The notes under the pieces are model-generated. The model had not been told where the DNA came from. It was given only the letters and a program-made list of their open reading frames with translations, and did no database searches. DNA of 64,000 nucleotides, taken from positions 1,497,824 through 1,561,823 of the forward strand of contig CAJINV010000016.1 in the NCBI GenBank assembly GCA_905178155.1, in the 5' to 3' direction. The DNA comes from Amoebophrya sp. A120 (Eukaryota > Sar > Dinophyceae > Syndiniales > Amoebophryaceae). Positions 35,401 to 47,400 of the stretch are shown one piece after another (the first letter of the stretch is position 1; the number at the start of each line of letters is the position of its first letter). Both the position numbers and the translations under genes were made by a program.

Positions 35401-38400
35401 TGGTTGGCAACATCGCGATTCCTCCCTGGGGGATTTGCATTTGGTGGTCCTGCGACAGCTGCATTCCGTGATTGTCACGGCTTGCTTGTTCCTGCGATGC
35501 CTGTAGCATTTGGCCTTCAGCTCCTTGGAGGAAAGAAGATGAACCACCAGTCGCAGTTGCATCAGTAGTGGTCTGCTCAGTAGGAGCTTGTTGCTGGTGT
35601 TCTTCTTGCTGCCCCGACGACGGCTTTGAAGTTGATGTGCTGCTTGTGGACGACGTCGACGAGGACGTCGCCGCGGAGGAGGTTGCTGTCGTCGTGGTGG
35701 TACTCGGTGTCGTCGTGGTACTCGGTGTCGTCGTGGTCCTCGGCGTCGTGGTGTCGGAAATCGTGGTGGTAGAGTGCCCGGTCGTTGGGGAAGTCGTACT
35801 AGAACTGCTGCTCGTACTTGGACTCGAACTGCTGGTGCTCGTCGATGGAGTGGATGTTGTAGTAGACGATGACGTCGTAGTAGAAGTAGAAGAAGTTGTA
35901 CTACTAGCAGGAGCTTCAGAAGTTGTTGTCGAAGAAGAAGAACTTGAGGTTGACGACGTCGTGGAGGTTTCAGGCAATGTAGTTGTGGACGACGACGAGG
36001 AGGTCGTCGTACCATCAGCACGACCATGTAGTTCTTCATGATGATCCTCCTGCAAAGACAATTCCTCCGGAATCTTTTCTTTATGCCGTTTCTGCATCCG
36101 CATCGCGTCTCGCGAACTGCCTGCGTTTGCCCGAGTCGACCAGGCAGTAGAATCATGGTGCGTCCTCGAGAGCGCATCCGCATCAATCGGCTCCTGGTAC
36201 ACAATGTCGCCGTCTTTTTGCGGTTCGAACGGAGGAAGCTGTTGCTGATGCTGTTCTACTCGCTGTTGTGGATGTGACCGTGGGGGAAGCGCTTCGGGAT
36301 GTTGGAACTGATTTTTGTTCTGCGCAGGCTGCTCGTGGTCCACTGCCGCAGGAGCCGCGCGTCGGGGCCTTTTGCCGTACAATTTGTTGTACATCATTTC
36401 CTGGCGGGGTCCGTAGTACCTGGATGGACGAGGTCGCGGTCGCGGCCTGCGCGGTCCGTACGTGCCCGTCGACGGGTAACCACTGGACGGAGGTCCGCGA
36501 GGTCCGCGTCGCGAACCGTAGGTAAACGGATGGCTCTTGGCCCCGTCAAGCGGTGGTAGAGCCTCTGGCGCGGTCCCACTGGACGGAGGTCCGCGTCGCG
36601 GACCGTAGGTAAACGGATGATTCTTGGCCCCGTCAAGCGGTGGCAGAGCCTCTGGCGCCGGCGTCCGGGGTCCATACAGTGTGTGCTGCGGGCCATGGGC
36701 CGCTGCAGCAAACTGTTCCTCGTAATTGTGGAGTCCTTGATTCGCGCCGTCCAGTTGTATCTCTGGAGGAGCTACACGAAGTTGTTGTTCACCAGTGTGG
36801 GCATCAGTATACGGAAGTTGTTCATGTTGATGTCCAGCGTCATGATGATCTAGCGGCCGTGGCGCTTGCACATGGAGATGATCGTGGTAGAAATTATCCG
36901 AAGGTCGAACTTGAAACCCTCCTTCCACATCCCCTTGCTCACCCCCTGCTTCGAGAAACGCCGACTGCATGCGTATTTGCGGCTGCGGCTGTCCCTGGTA
37001 GTACGCTGGATAAGGCGCACCACTACCCTGTTGCAGACCCAGACCTCCCGGAGCACCAAAGTTCCCCGGCTGATGCGCGCCCCGGCCGTTCACGATCGGC
37101 ACGGCGTTAGTATTCCGTGAAAATTAACCATCCCCATCCACTTTCTGCTTGACAAACGCAGATTTTACTACATGTTTTGCAAGACAAATTGGATGGGGAT
37201 GGTTAATTTTCAAGGAATAGTTCGGCTGTCGCTCAAACAAGGGCGATCCCGGCCTCCCTGACGGGAAGAACTCCTTGCTGGACGGCATGCCCGGTCGGGA
37301 TCCTGGCACCGCAACCTGCCCATCCCCCGGGGCGCCCGCGAGCCCGAACCCGCCGAAATTTTCGTACTGGACTTTCGGTCGTTCCTCGTTTGGAATCGCG
37401 AGCAATTTGTACTCCTCCGCGAAATCGACAAACTCGTCGTTGTTCGCCGTTTCTTGCGCTTTGTCCGACACGATCAGCTGGGGCACGTTCGGCCGGGGGT
37501 AAAACCGCGATTCGTCGGTTCTCCCGTCGTCCGCGAGTAACCGCTCGTACTCCGACTTCAAGTGCTGCACCTCCCTCGTCACGTACTCACTCGGCCCGTA
37601 TCAAATGCAAAAATGTCTGGGTCTGGAAGCTTGTGATGCTGGGTGGCGTATCATGAGGCGGCCACAAGTGCTGGCTCAGCATGACAAATGTGTGAGCTTC
37701 TAGGTGTTGCCTATTCATTCTGCATGACAAACCGCTTTTCTGCATGACAGAAAAGTGGGGCTCTTGGAAAACGCGCATGACAGACTTTGGGGTCATGCTG
37801 GTAGAGCATGACAGACCTTCCATTCTTCCAGACCCAGACATTTTTACAGTCCATAGCCCGTCCGCACAACCTAACGGCAGTCGTGCGTTGTCCCGCAACT
37901 GCTTCTTCAGCCGCAAACAGTTCCCGATCCACTGATCTTGGTATCAAGTGCAAAAGTGTCTGGGTCTGGAAGAATTCACGTTTGTCATGCTTGTCTGGCG
38001 TGAGTCTTAAATCTGTCATGCGCGTTACCCTAGAGCTCCGCTTTTCTGTGATGCAGAAGCGCAGTTTGTCATGCAGAATAGGCAACACCTAGGAGCTCAG
38101 AAACTTGTCATGCTGAGCCAGCATTTGTAGCCTCATCATGAGACGCCAGCAAGGATCACAAGTTTCCAGATCCAGACATTGTTACATTTGATACTTGGAA
38201 CCGCAGCGCCATTTTCAGGATGATCTTCGTGTAGTCGGGGAGCTCATACCGGTCGATATCGCCCCCTAATCGGACATCGATATAGTACTCGTGGGTGCTC
38301 TGCGCGATTTGGTTCTTCGCGGGGTCGAATTCGGCGGAATTCTGGTGGTAAAACGGAATCATCTCGTGGTCCGCCGTGTCGAACGACCCGTCGCCGATTA

Positions 38401-41400
38401 ATTGGAACGAAGCCGGAGCAAACAACAATTGCGGGTGCGGCGAGAACGTGATGCGCTGCCGGTGGAGTAAAGCGAGCTGGGGGCTAATGTTGTAGGACGT
38501 GGATTCTCCTGTTGGATTCAATTCCTGCCCGTTGTCCTGTTGATCGTGTTCCTGCCCGGTTGTGTAGTATCCACTTGTCGGGGAGTAGAAATCAGGGCCG
38601 ACCCCGTTGCTCTCCCTCCGGGGTTTGAACCCGCCGCGGATCAAGTCAACGTTGTACCCGTTTTTCTCCGCCTCCAACTCCTGTGCGGACTTCGGTTTGT
38701 CCCGGTGCTTGTAGTGCTCGGGCTCGGGGCCGTTGTGGTACTGCATCGTGTACAGGCCCGCGTGCTGCTTTTTTTCGTGTTGCTTTTTTTCGAGAAACAC
38801 AGAACTAGCAATTGTTGCCCCAGTGCCGATCCCATCCGGCGACTCGTACAGGATTTTGCCGTGGGACGGAACAATCGCGTCGACAAAGGCAGAAGTAGAG
38901 TACTGCTGATGTTTTTTGCCGTTCAATTTGCTCTCCACCATGGTCTCGTTGTCAACGAACTTCTGGTTTTTGTCGTCCACAGCTCGCGCTGGTGCCGCTT
39001 GATTTTCAACACCGGTACTCATCTTCATCACTCGCTGCTTTTGCAAAGCCGCTGCGATAGTTTTAGTTGGTGATCTGGTGTTTTCATTCACGAACTTCTG
39101 CGTTGTTTTTCTCGGACGATGACCACGCGGATGGCGCTCGTGGAAGAAAAGATCCTTTTCTTGCAAAGCGCGTGCTCCACCTTCAGCTGAATTGTGGTAA
39201 AACAAATCGCCTGGAGAAGTCGCTTCGGGTGCGTTGGAATCTCCTTTGTCAAAAGTAGAATCCTTGACACCCTCGCTTTCCTGCATAAAAGAAGATCTTC
39301 GCGGTGGAACTGCTACTGCTCCCGGCGGCGGCATCACAGCCGGCACGTCCTGCTTTAACCGCCCACCCGCCTCCATCTCCTGCAACTCGGTTGGCTTGTT
39401 ACTCCCTTCCACATATTGCTCCTTTTCCGGCCTCGCGAACTTCGGCGGCCGCAGCAGGTACTCGTGCTCGCCCCACACATCCACCGGGATCTCCTCCCGC
39501 TTGCCCTGCTGAATGCGCCGCAGAATCTCCTGATGCTATCCAGAAAAAAACACCCATCCTGCCCATCCATTTTTGGCATGACAAACACTGGACCTGGAGC
39601 TTTTTCATGTTTTGCATGACAAATTGGATGGGGCAGGATCTTTTTTTGTGGATAAATGCCGGTCGTTTTCCATAGTCTCCACCCGGGACCGCATGTGATC
39701 CCCGCCCAGCTTCGTCGGCAAATCCTCGTACAGATAGGTTTCGTTCGCGAAGTTGTCCTATCAAATGCAAACATGTCTGGGTCTGGAAGATTCTAAACTT
39801 GTCTTGCAGAATTGCCATGCCCCATGAGGTCTGGAATGCAGGACCTAGCGTGACAGATTCTGCGAGGTCTCTATCATGCCTGTCCTGCGTGAGAAACTTC
39901 CTCTCATGGTTCTCAGAAAAGGGCAACTTTTGGTGATCGCGCAAGACTGATTTTTGTGTGATCCACCGAACGCATCACAAGTCTCATCCTTCCAGACCCA
40001 GACATTTTTGCATTTGATATGTCCTTCCAATCCTGTTCCTGCACGTACCGCGCCTGGCGCTCCTCGCGCTGTTGCTTCTCCGCCGGGGTCTCGTTGTCGA
40101 TTTCCCAGTAGTACTCGTCGTTATTTTCTTCCTCCCGCTGCTCCTCCTCTGATTTCGGTGCGGCGGGAAACATCGGGGGCTGATGCGGTTGGTAGTACTC
40201 GTCGAAATACGCTTCATCCACATACGGCCCCTGTTTGTCCGCCTCTTTCTGCTCACTTTCTTTGATGACCAGCGTCAAACTGTTCCACTTCGGTAGCATT
40301 TCGTTACTCAGATCGCGCCCCGCGTCCGCGATCACGAAACAGCCGTGGTTGTGCACGTAACTGGTCACGCTGCCCGCCTCCCTGGCTTGGGAAATCGTTT
40401 GGGTGAACACGCCCATCTCCGCGTACATCTGCGCCTCCCGCGCGAAGGGGTTCGGGTCCCCGGTGAGAATGAAGGTTTTCAGCCGCAGCTGGTCCGCGGT
40501 TTGCCGGTTTTCGGTTTTCCCTAACGTGTCGTCGTTCGCGTGAAACTGGGCCCGGAACCGGTCCGAAAAGTGCCGGAGGCGAAAGAGTTCGCGGATGTCC
40601 AGGTAATGCTCCCCGTAGATCTTCAGCCGGATGGTCTGCCGCACTTCATCCAAATCCTCGTCGACGATCCTGTGCTCCTCCATGAATTTTTCCTCCAAAT
40701 CCTGCCGGAGATACAATTTGTTCTGCATCACCAGCAACTTTTCCAACATGGCCGCCGCGTACAGCAAGCCAATGTCGAAGGATTCCAGCGCCTGCCGCGG
40801 GCTAAGTGGTCCAATCTCCTGGTCCAGATGGTTCCCGTTCCCGAACGCCTCGCCATTAGCCCGTCGCTTGGCCTGCTCCACCATGGCGCCCGCGAGCATC
40901 TGGCCCGCGCGCAGGTACTCGCGGACGGTGCGCTGGCAGTTGTCTTTCGCTTTCTATGGGAGTGTCAGGATTGAAATCGCCAAAGGTGAAAAAGTTTGTC
41001 ATGCATAAAATGCATCCCACAAAGTGCCTGTCTTGCAGAGTAGGCAAGTAGGGCAGATTGTTAGCCTGTGCCTGTTGAGGGGTAAAAATAAAGATGCTAA
41101 AGTAGCATGACAAAGGGCGTCGCCCTTGCCCAAACAGCATGACAGACTGGATTTGGGTTCTTCCCAAATTTGTCATGCGCCGCTTGAAAACTGGCCGCCA
41201 ACTGGTATCCGTTTTATGCGCCGCAAATTCTTTCAACTTTGTTGATTTCAATCCTGACACATCCATACTTTCTCTTCAAACGTCACCTTCGAACCGAACA
41301 AGCTGTCCTGGAAAATGCCGGACGTGCCGGTGCGCTTGTTGCCCGCAAACTCCTCGAAGGGATCCAGACAGACGTGCGTCACAATCCGCATCTCCTCGTT

Positions 41401-44400
41401 TTTCTCGTTCGATTTGGGGTCCCACTCCCCGATCAGCATGTCCTTTTCCTTCTGGAGAAAAGACGTACGAGAGTCGTGGTGAAGATTTTGCTCACCCACT
41501 CCGTGTGCTCCACCGGCACCAGCATTGCTATGGTAATCGACTTCCGGTTGATGTTCATCATGACCAGCATCTGCAGCACCACCCTGCAAAACCTGCTGTA
41601 CCATCGGTACGGCTCTCTGTCCAACTCCCTGCGCACCCCGAGCTGCGGCTCCTGGTGCCATACCCGCGAGCGCCGCCGCCATGCCCGCGCCTGCCTTTGC
41701 AAAGGTTCCCATTGTTTCCAGGTTGTGCAGTTGTCGCTGAGGAGGTGCTCCTGCTGATGTTCCACGTGGAGTGGATGATGGGGCTCCTGCTGTTGAGGAC
41801 GGGATCTGACGATGTGCATCTCCTCCGTGCTGATGGTGATGAGCCGGTCGGCGCTCTTGCTGGTCTCCTTCCGAATGCGCGGCAGCTGCCTGCGCTGGAA
41901 AGGACGACCCTGCTTGAGATGAGTGCTGTTCGGGCCAGTCGTAGTACTGCGAGCTTGCTGGGTCCGGTTTGAGATCGTCCTGTCTGCCGCCCTGGTATTC
42001 TTGTTGTTCTTCATGCTCCTGGTGCTGCTGTAACTGTTCTTCCATAGGTTGCAACTCATCATGCGCTGCAGGAAAGTGCTGTTGAAGAATGTGCTGCCCC
42101 ACGGCTGCGGCTTGTTGTCGCGCAGCGTCGGCGCCGTGAGCTGCGGCTCCTAGTGCCATACCCGCGAGCGGCTGCACCATACCTGCGCTTGCCTTTGCAA
42201 TCGTTGCCGCTGCTCCTAGGCTCTGCGAAAGGCTTCGTCGAGGGCGAGGCGCTGCACGAGGCGGAGTTGCTGAAGCGAGGTGAGTATCATGTGAACCTAC
42301 ATGAGCCGGTCGCTCTTGGTCTCTCTCAGGAGATTGCGGCGCGCCAGTTGTCCCTGGTAGTTGCTCGAGCCAGGCGGAGTACTGCGAGCCCCCTGGGGGG
42401 CCCACCGGCTGGTCCTGTGCGCCGCCCGGCTCTTGTTGAACTGCTGGAGACAACTCTGCTGTCTCTTCGGTCGCATTAATAGAAGCTTGATGCTGTTCTA
42501 GCTGCGCCTGGTGATCCAGTTCTTCCTGCGCATGCAACTGCTGCTGCACTCGTTCTGCTTCGTCTGCTTCAACACCCTGCAAACTTCGCACAAGCGGTTC
42601 CATTTTGCTCCGCGCCGCCTCTGTACCGACCGCAGCCACTCTCGGCGCCATGGACGCGATTTGCGGCAGCATACCCATACCTGCGCCCGCCATAGTCAGC
42701 ATCTTGTTTTCAGGATTATTCTCGATAAACGAAGCATGATCTACTTGTCCTTCCGATTGCGCGGGTGCCTGCACTGGCACGGCAGGTTGATCTTGTTGAA
42801 CTGCTGGAGACAACTCTGCTGCCCCTTCGGTCGCATTAGAGACAGCTTGATGCTGTTCGAGCTGCGCCTGGTGGTCCAACTCTTCCTGCGCATGCAACTG
42901 CTGCTGCACTCGGTATGCTTCGTTTTCTTCAACATTCTGCAAACTTCTCACAAGGGGTTCCATTCTGCTCCGCGCCTGCTCCTTACCAACCGCAGCCACT
43001 GCCGGTGCCATGGGTGCGAGTTGCCGCACCATACCGACGCCTGCGTTCGCCAGGGTTAGCATTTTTTGCGGATCATGCCGATGCGCTGTTGCAAGAGCCT
43101 CCTCTTCCTTTTCGAGGAAAGAAGTAGGAGCCTGCGGCTGTCCGGGCTGCGGCGCTGTTCCAGGCTGTTGCGCGAGGGAGGCAGCTCCTGTCGCCGACGC
43201 GAGCTGCCTCGCTCGCGCAAGTACTTGTCCTTGGCCTTGCGAATTCCCCGGCGCCGCACCAGTCGGCGGAGGCGAAGGTTGAGCAAAAGGTTGCTCTGCC
43301 AGCTGCTGTGCACCAGACACGAAACCCTGAAGCGGTTGCACAAGCTGCTGCGCTGCATAATTCCAATTCGCAGGGGCGGCCATTATCCCCGTGTTGCCAG
43401 CTGCAGCACTTCCTGGTGCAGCTTGTTCCCCTGCTGGTTGTAAGAGTTGCGTCGGGATCATGTTGTTGACCACACCAGCTGCACTCGGCAGCTGTTGCAC
43501 CGGAATCCCGAGTGCTTGCATTGCTCTTTGGGCCCGCGGCGCCATCCCCGTGAGCGCGGTCGCCATGCCTCCAACCGCCTGCGCCACAGGCTGCGCGTTT
43601 TGCACGTAAGCAGCAGCGGCTTTGCCGAGAGCAGCGGGAAGTGCACCAAACAGTGGAGCGGTCGGAAGTGGCTGTGGTGCAACTACGCCGGGAGCGGCAG
43701 GGTAATATCCACCACCCGGAGCAGGAGCAACAGGACCAACATAAGGGCCAGGTCCTCCCGCGGCAGGAAAAGCTGCAGCTGCTCCAGCCGGCACGCCGGC
43801 GGCCACCCCGGGCTGCATCATCATGTTGTTCGCAGCAGCGCCCTGTTGAGCGTGAGCCTGCGGTTGACCAGCACCGCGACCATTGTTATTCTCTGCTGCG
43901 TCGACCTGTCTCTGGGCTTCCGCTAGTTCCTCCGTGGTGACATTCTGCAGCGCGCCATACACCGCCGGGTTTTCGTGCATGTTATGCAACACAAATTTAC
44001 CGCACAAACAAAAAGTTCATCACAGAAACGTGACACTTCTGACCCTGAGCTGACCTATGAAAGGACTTGTCATGCTCTGAATGACGTTGTGCGAGAGAAG
44101 TTGTCGTGTCATGCAGCAGAGCTACAGCTAGCATTTGTCGTGTACGGTAAAAACGCTCCTCTGGATACACGGGGCGAGGTTCGTAGAATCTCCGGTGCAG
44201 CTCCTCCTGATTCTCCACAACTTCCAAGAAGGAAGAGGACCCGCCACTACTTCCACCACCAAACCAGTTCCCGAGCCGGTTACTCAGCCCTTGCCGAATG
44301 CTCCCGAACCAACTATTGTCCGCCGGAGCCGGAGCGGGTGCCGGAACCGGCTCCACGGGGACCGGCGGCGCAACCGCGGCTGCTGCCGTTGGAGGAGGAC

Positions 44401-47400
44401 CTCCAGTCGGTGCAGCTGGAGCTCCTGGAACGGCGCCCGAGGACGTGGCCGCGACGGGAACAGCTGCCGCAGGTTGTTGGGGCGGAAGGCCCTGTGGCTC
44501 TACTTGCGGTGGCAGAGGACCTTGCGGCAGCTGTTGTGCCGGGGGAACCGGGGAGGATGAACTAGTACCTTGTGACAATTGTGATGGTTCTTCCGACGAC
44601 GGCGGGTTGTTGTTGACTCCAGGAACGTTCGCGGTCCTGAGAACATCTGTCGTGTCTGTAACGACAGGGCTAGTATTGCTCCCTGTGCTCACTGCGTTTG
44701 TCCCCGAAGAAGGATTTGTTCCTGTTCCCGCACCTCCTGCAGCCAAAGCTGGTTGCGGTTGCGCAGCCGCGGTCTGGGGGGCGGGTGGTCCTTCCGGCTG
44801 GTCGTGGTCATGGAGGTGCCGGCTCTTGTGGTGCAGGTGGACACCGTGGTGCTGGTCCTCGGCAGCCGCAGATGAAGGAGTTTGCGCTGTTGTGTCTGGA
44901 TTCGCCAGCACATCGGTGGGATTCGTCGTGATCGGCTGGTACGCCGCCGGAGAGGACGGCTGCTGCTGGGAAGATGAAGTGGTTGCAGCTATTCCTGTTC
45001 CTGCAGTTCCATCTTGTGGCGGTGGACGAGGCACAGATGCACCAGAGGTTGTAGGCGAAGATCCCGAAGTAGATCCCGCACCGCCTCCACTCGGCGCAAG
45101 CGCCTCGGCCGCCGGCTGCTGCTCCTGTGTGTGGACCTTTTTGCCGTTGTTATCGAGGAAAAAACACCCATCCCCATCCAATTTGTCATGCAGAGCATGC
45201 ATAAAATCCACTATCTGTCATGCAAAAAATGGATGGGGATGGGTGTTTTTTCCTGGATAGTTGTCTGTTCTGTCGTAGTCGATTTTCTCGCCGTGCTCGT
45301 CTATCAAGTGCAAAAGTGTCTCGGTCTGGAAACTTGTAATGCTAAAAATGAATGATAGACGCACTGCAGTACGCAGCTCCTATGCATGACAAATTTTTTG
45401 GCTGCCATGTCTTACGTATTCCGCATGGCAAACAGCGTTTTTGCATGATAGGCAAGAGCGTCTTTTCGTGCCTATGCAACACAGATTCTCGAATCATGCC
45501 AGACAAGCATGACAAACTTGCATTTTTCCAGACCCAAACATTTTTACATTTGATATCGTCCACATCGGAATCGGTCTCAGAATCTGTCCCTGCGGTATCG
45601 TCTGAGTCCTCGTCGTTAGCGTTGTGATGCTTGTGGTGCTCATGGGGGTTATGTTGGTGCTTGTCATGCTCATGTTGCTCACGAACGTGACTCAACGTCG
45701 CTGTGTCAAGATGATCCCCACTTGGTTCGGCATTTTTCCTGGCAATGCCATCGGCGCGATGGTGGTTATGACGGTTGTGGTGGTGCTGGTGTGCCCCAGT
45801 TGCTGCTCCTGCAGTTTCTTCTGGTTTTTCTGCGGCGCCGAGCTGCTTTGCTGCGGCCGCTTTTTCGGCTGGCGTTGACGGTGGCGGAACTGCGGCGGCG
45901 GCCGGTTCCGTTGCAGTACCACCGGCAGGAGGTGTTCCTGTTGAAGAACCTCCAGTTGCACCTGGTGTTGGGCTACTTTGACCTCCCCCCGCTCCTCCGG
46001 CAACAAGAGCAGGACCACCATCACGACTGGCAGCAGAGCCGTCATTTGATGTTTTAGACGTCGCGCGCCACACGGATGTTGGAGCTGCAGGTGGAGCACT
46101 TTCTGGCCCAACTCGACTAGTGGATTCTGGTGAGGCCGCAACATTCGCATTTTTCGCTGCCAAAACCACATCCTCCTTCGCGTTCTCCACCCTTTCGTCT
46201 TGCATTTTCACCTCGTTCGACCGTTTCGCCGCTTCCTTCTGCTTGTTCCGCGCACCCGCGGAACCGTACACACTCCGTTCCTGAAAAAACTCGTCAAAGG
46301 TCTCCGCGTTGCTCGCCGCGTGCTTCGGCGGCGGCATCCCCCTCTCCCGCGCCGCGAATTCCAACAGGTGCGCGGCCGAGGTGACCACGTCTAACTTCAG
46401 GTAGATGCGCTCCAACAGCCTCGCGGCGTCGAAGACCTTGCGCTTCTCGTCAATTTCCGCACTATGCATTGCAAAAGTATCGCACTAGTTCTAGTATGAA
46501 TTGCATGACAAATTGACTTAGCATTACAAATTAAATTTGTAGTGCTGATTTACCTTGAAAAAGAAATTTGTGATGCATAAATGCAATTACTACGAGTACG
46601 ATACTTTTGCACAGGATACGCACACGCGATCAGCAACGACCGTTCCGCGGTCACAATCGCCGCTTCGGCGACGTTATCAAATGTAAAAATGTCTGGGTCT
46701 GGAAGATTGCAACTTGTTGGTTGGTTGGATAGCGCCTGTCGCCGGTGCAGGTCCCGCCCTCCATCGATTGCGATCCGGAGTAGCCGGAACACAAGGCCCT
46801 AGTGGCACAATCGATCGACGAAGCCCTTTATAACCAGGTCACGGACATCCGGCTGCCGTGGAGTCATTCGCGGGCCAGGCAACGTCTAGGAGCTACGGAT
46901 TAGGGATCTTGATGGGCGAGACAGGTCACAGTCATCCGCCTGCCCATCGAAGACGAGCCAGGTCACAGTCATCCAGCTGCGTTCACAGTACGAGCCAGGT
47001 CACAGTCATCCGGCTGACTGCATAAGAACGTCCCCGGCGGCAATCATCGAAGTGAACCCATGGGAGGAGCCGGGAAATGCCAAAGACAGGAACCCCCTGA
47101 CACATGCCAACTGAACCCAATAACCACATTTGACGACGTGGAGAAAGGGTAGACCCCGACTGGCATACAAGAAAGCCAGAATGCACCGCTGCGTGGTATT
47201 TTCCCGGGCAAATTTATTTATACTGAACCCCGGGCACGCCACCCGGAGACGGACGAAGTCCAGTTTTTACAAAGCTCCCGCATAGCGGCTATCTAAATGG
47301 GGCGGGGTCAGTCGTCCACCGAATGGCTCGCGCGAAACGGTGACCAGTGGACCCCATGCAAAAGCCTCTTGGACTTGCCCCTCTTTCTTTGCGCTAAGAC

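Noticed and set aside
44298-45260. 320-residue plus-strand ORF opposite the giant gene
   Set aside because: It is a shadow of the low-complexity exon 17 and crosses the introner at 45151-45259.
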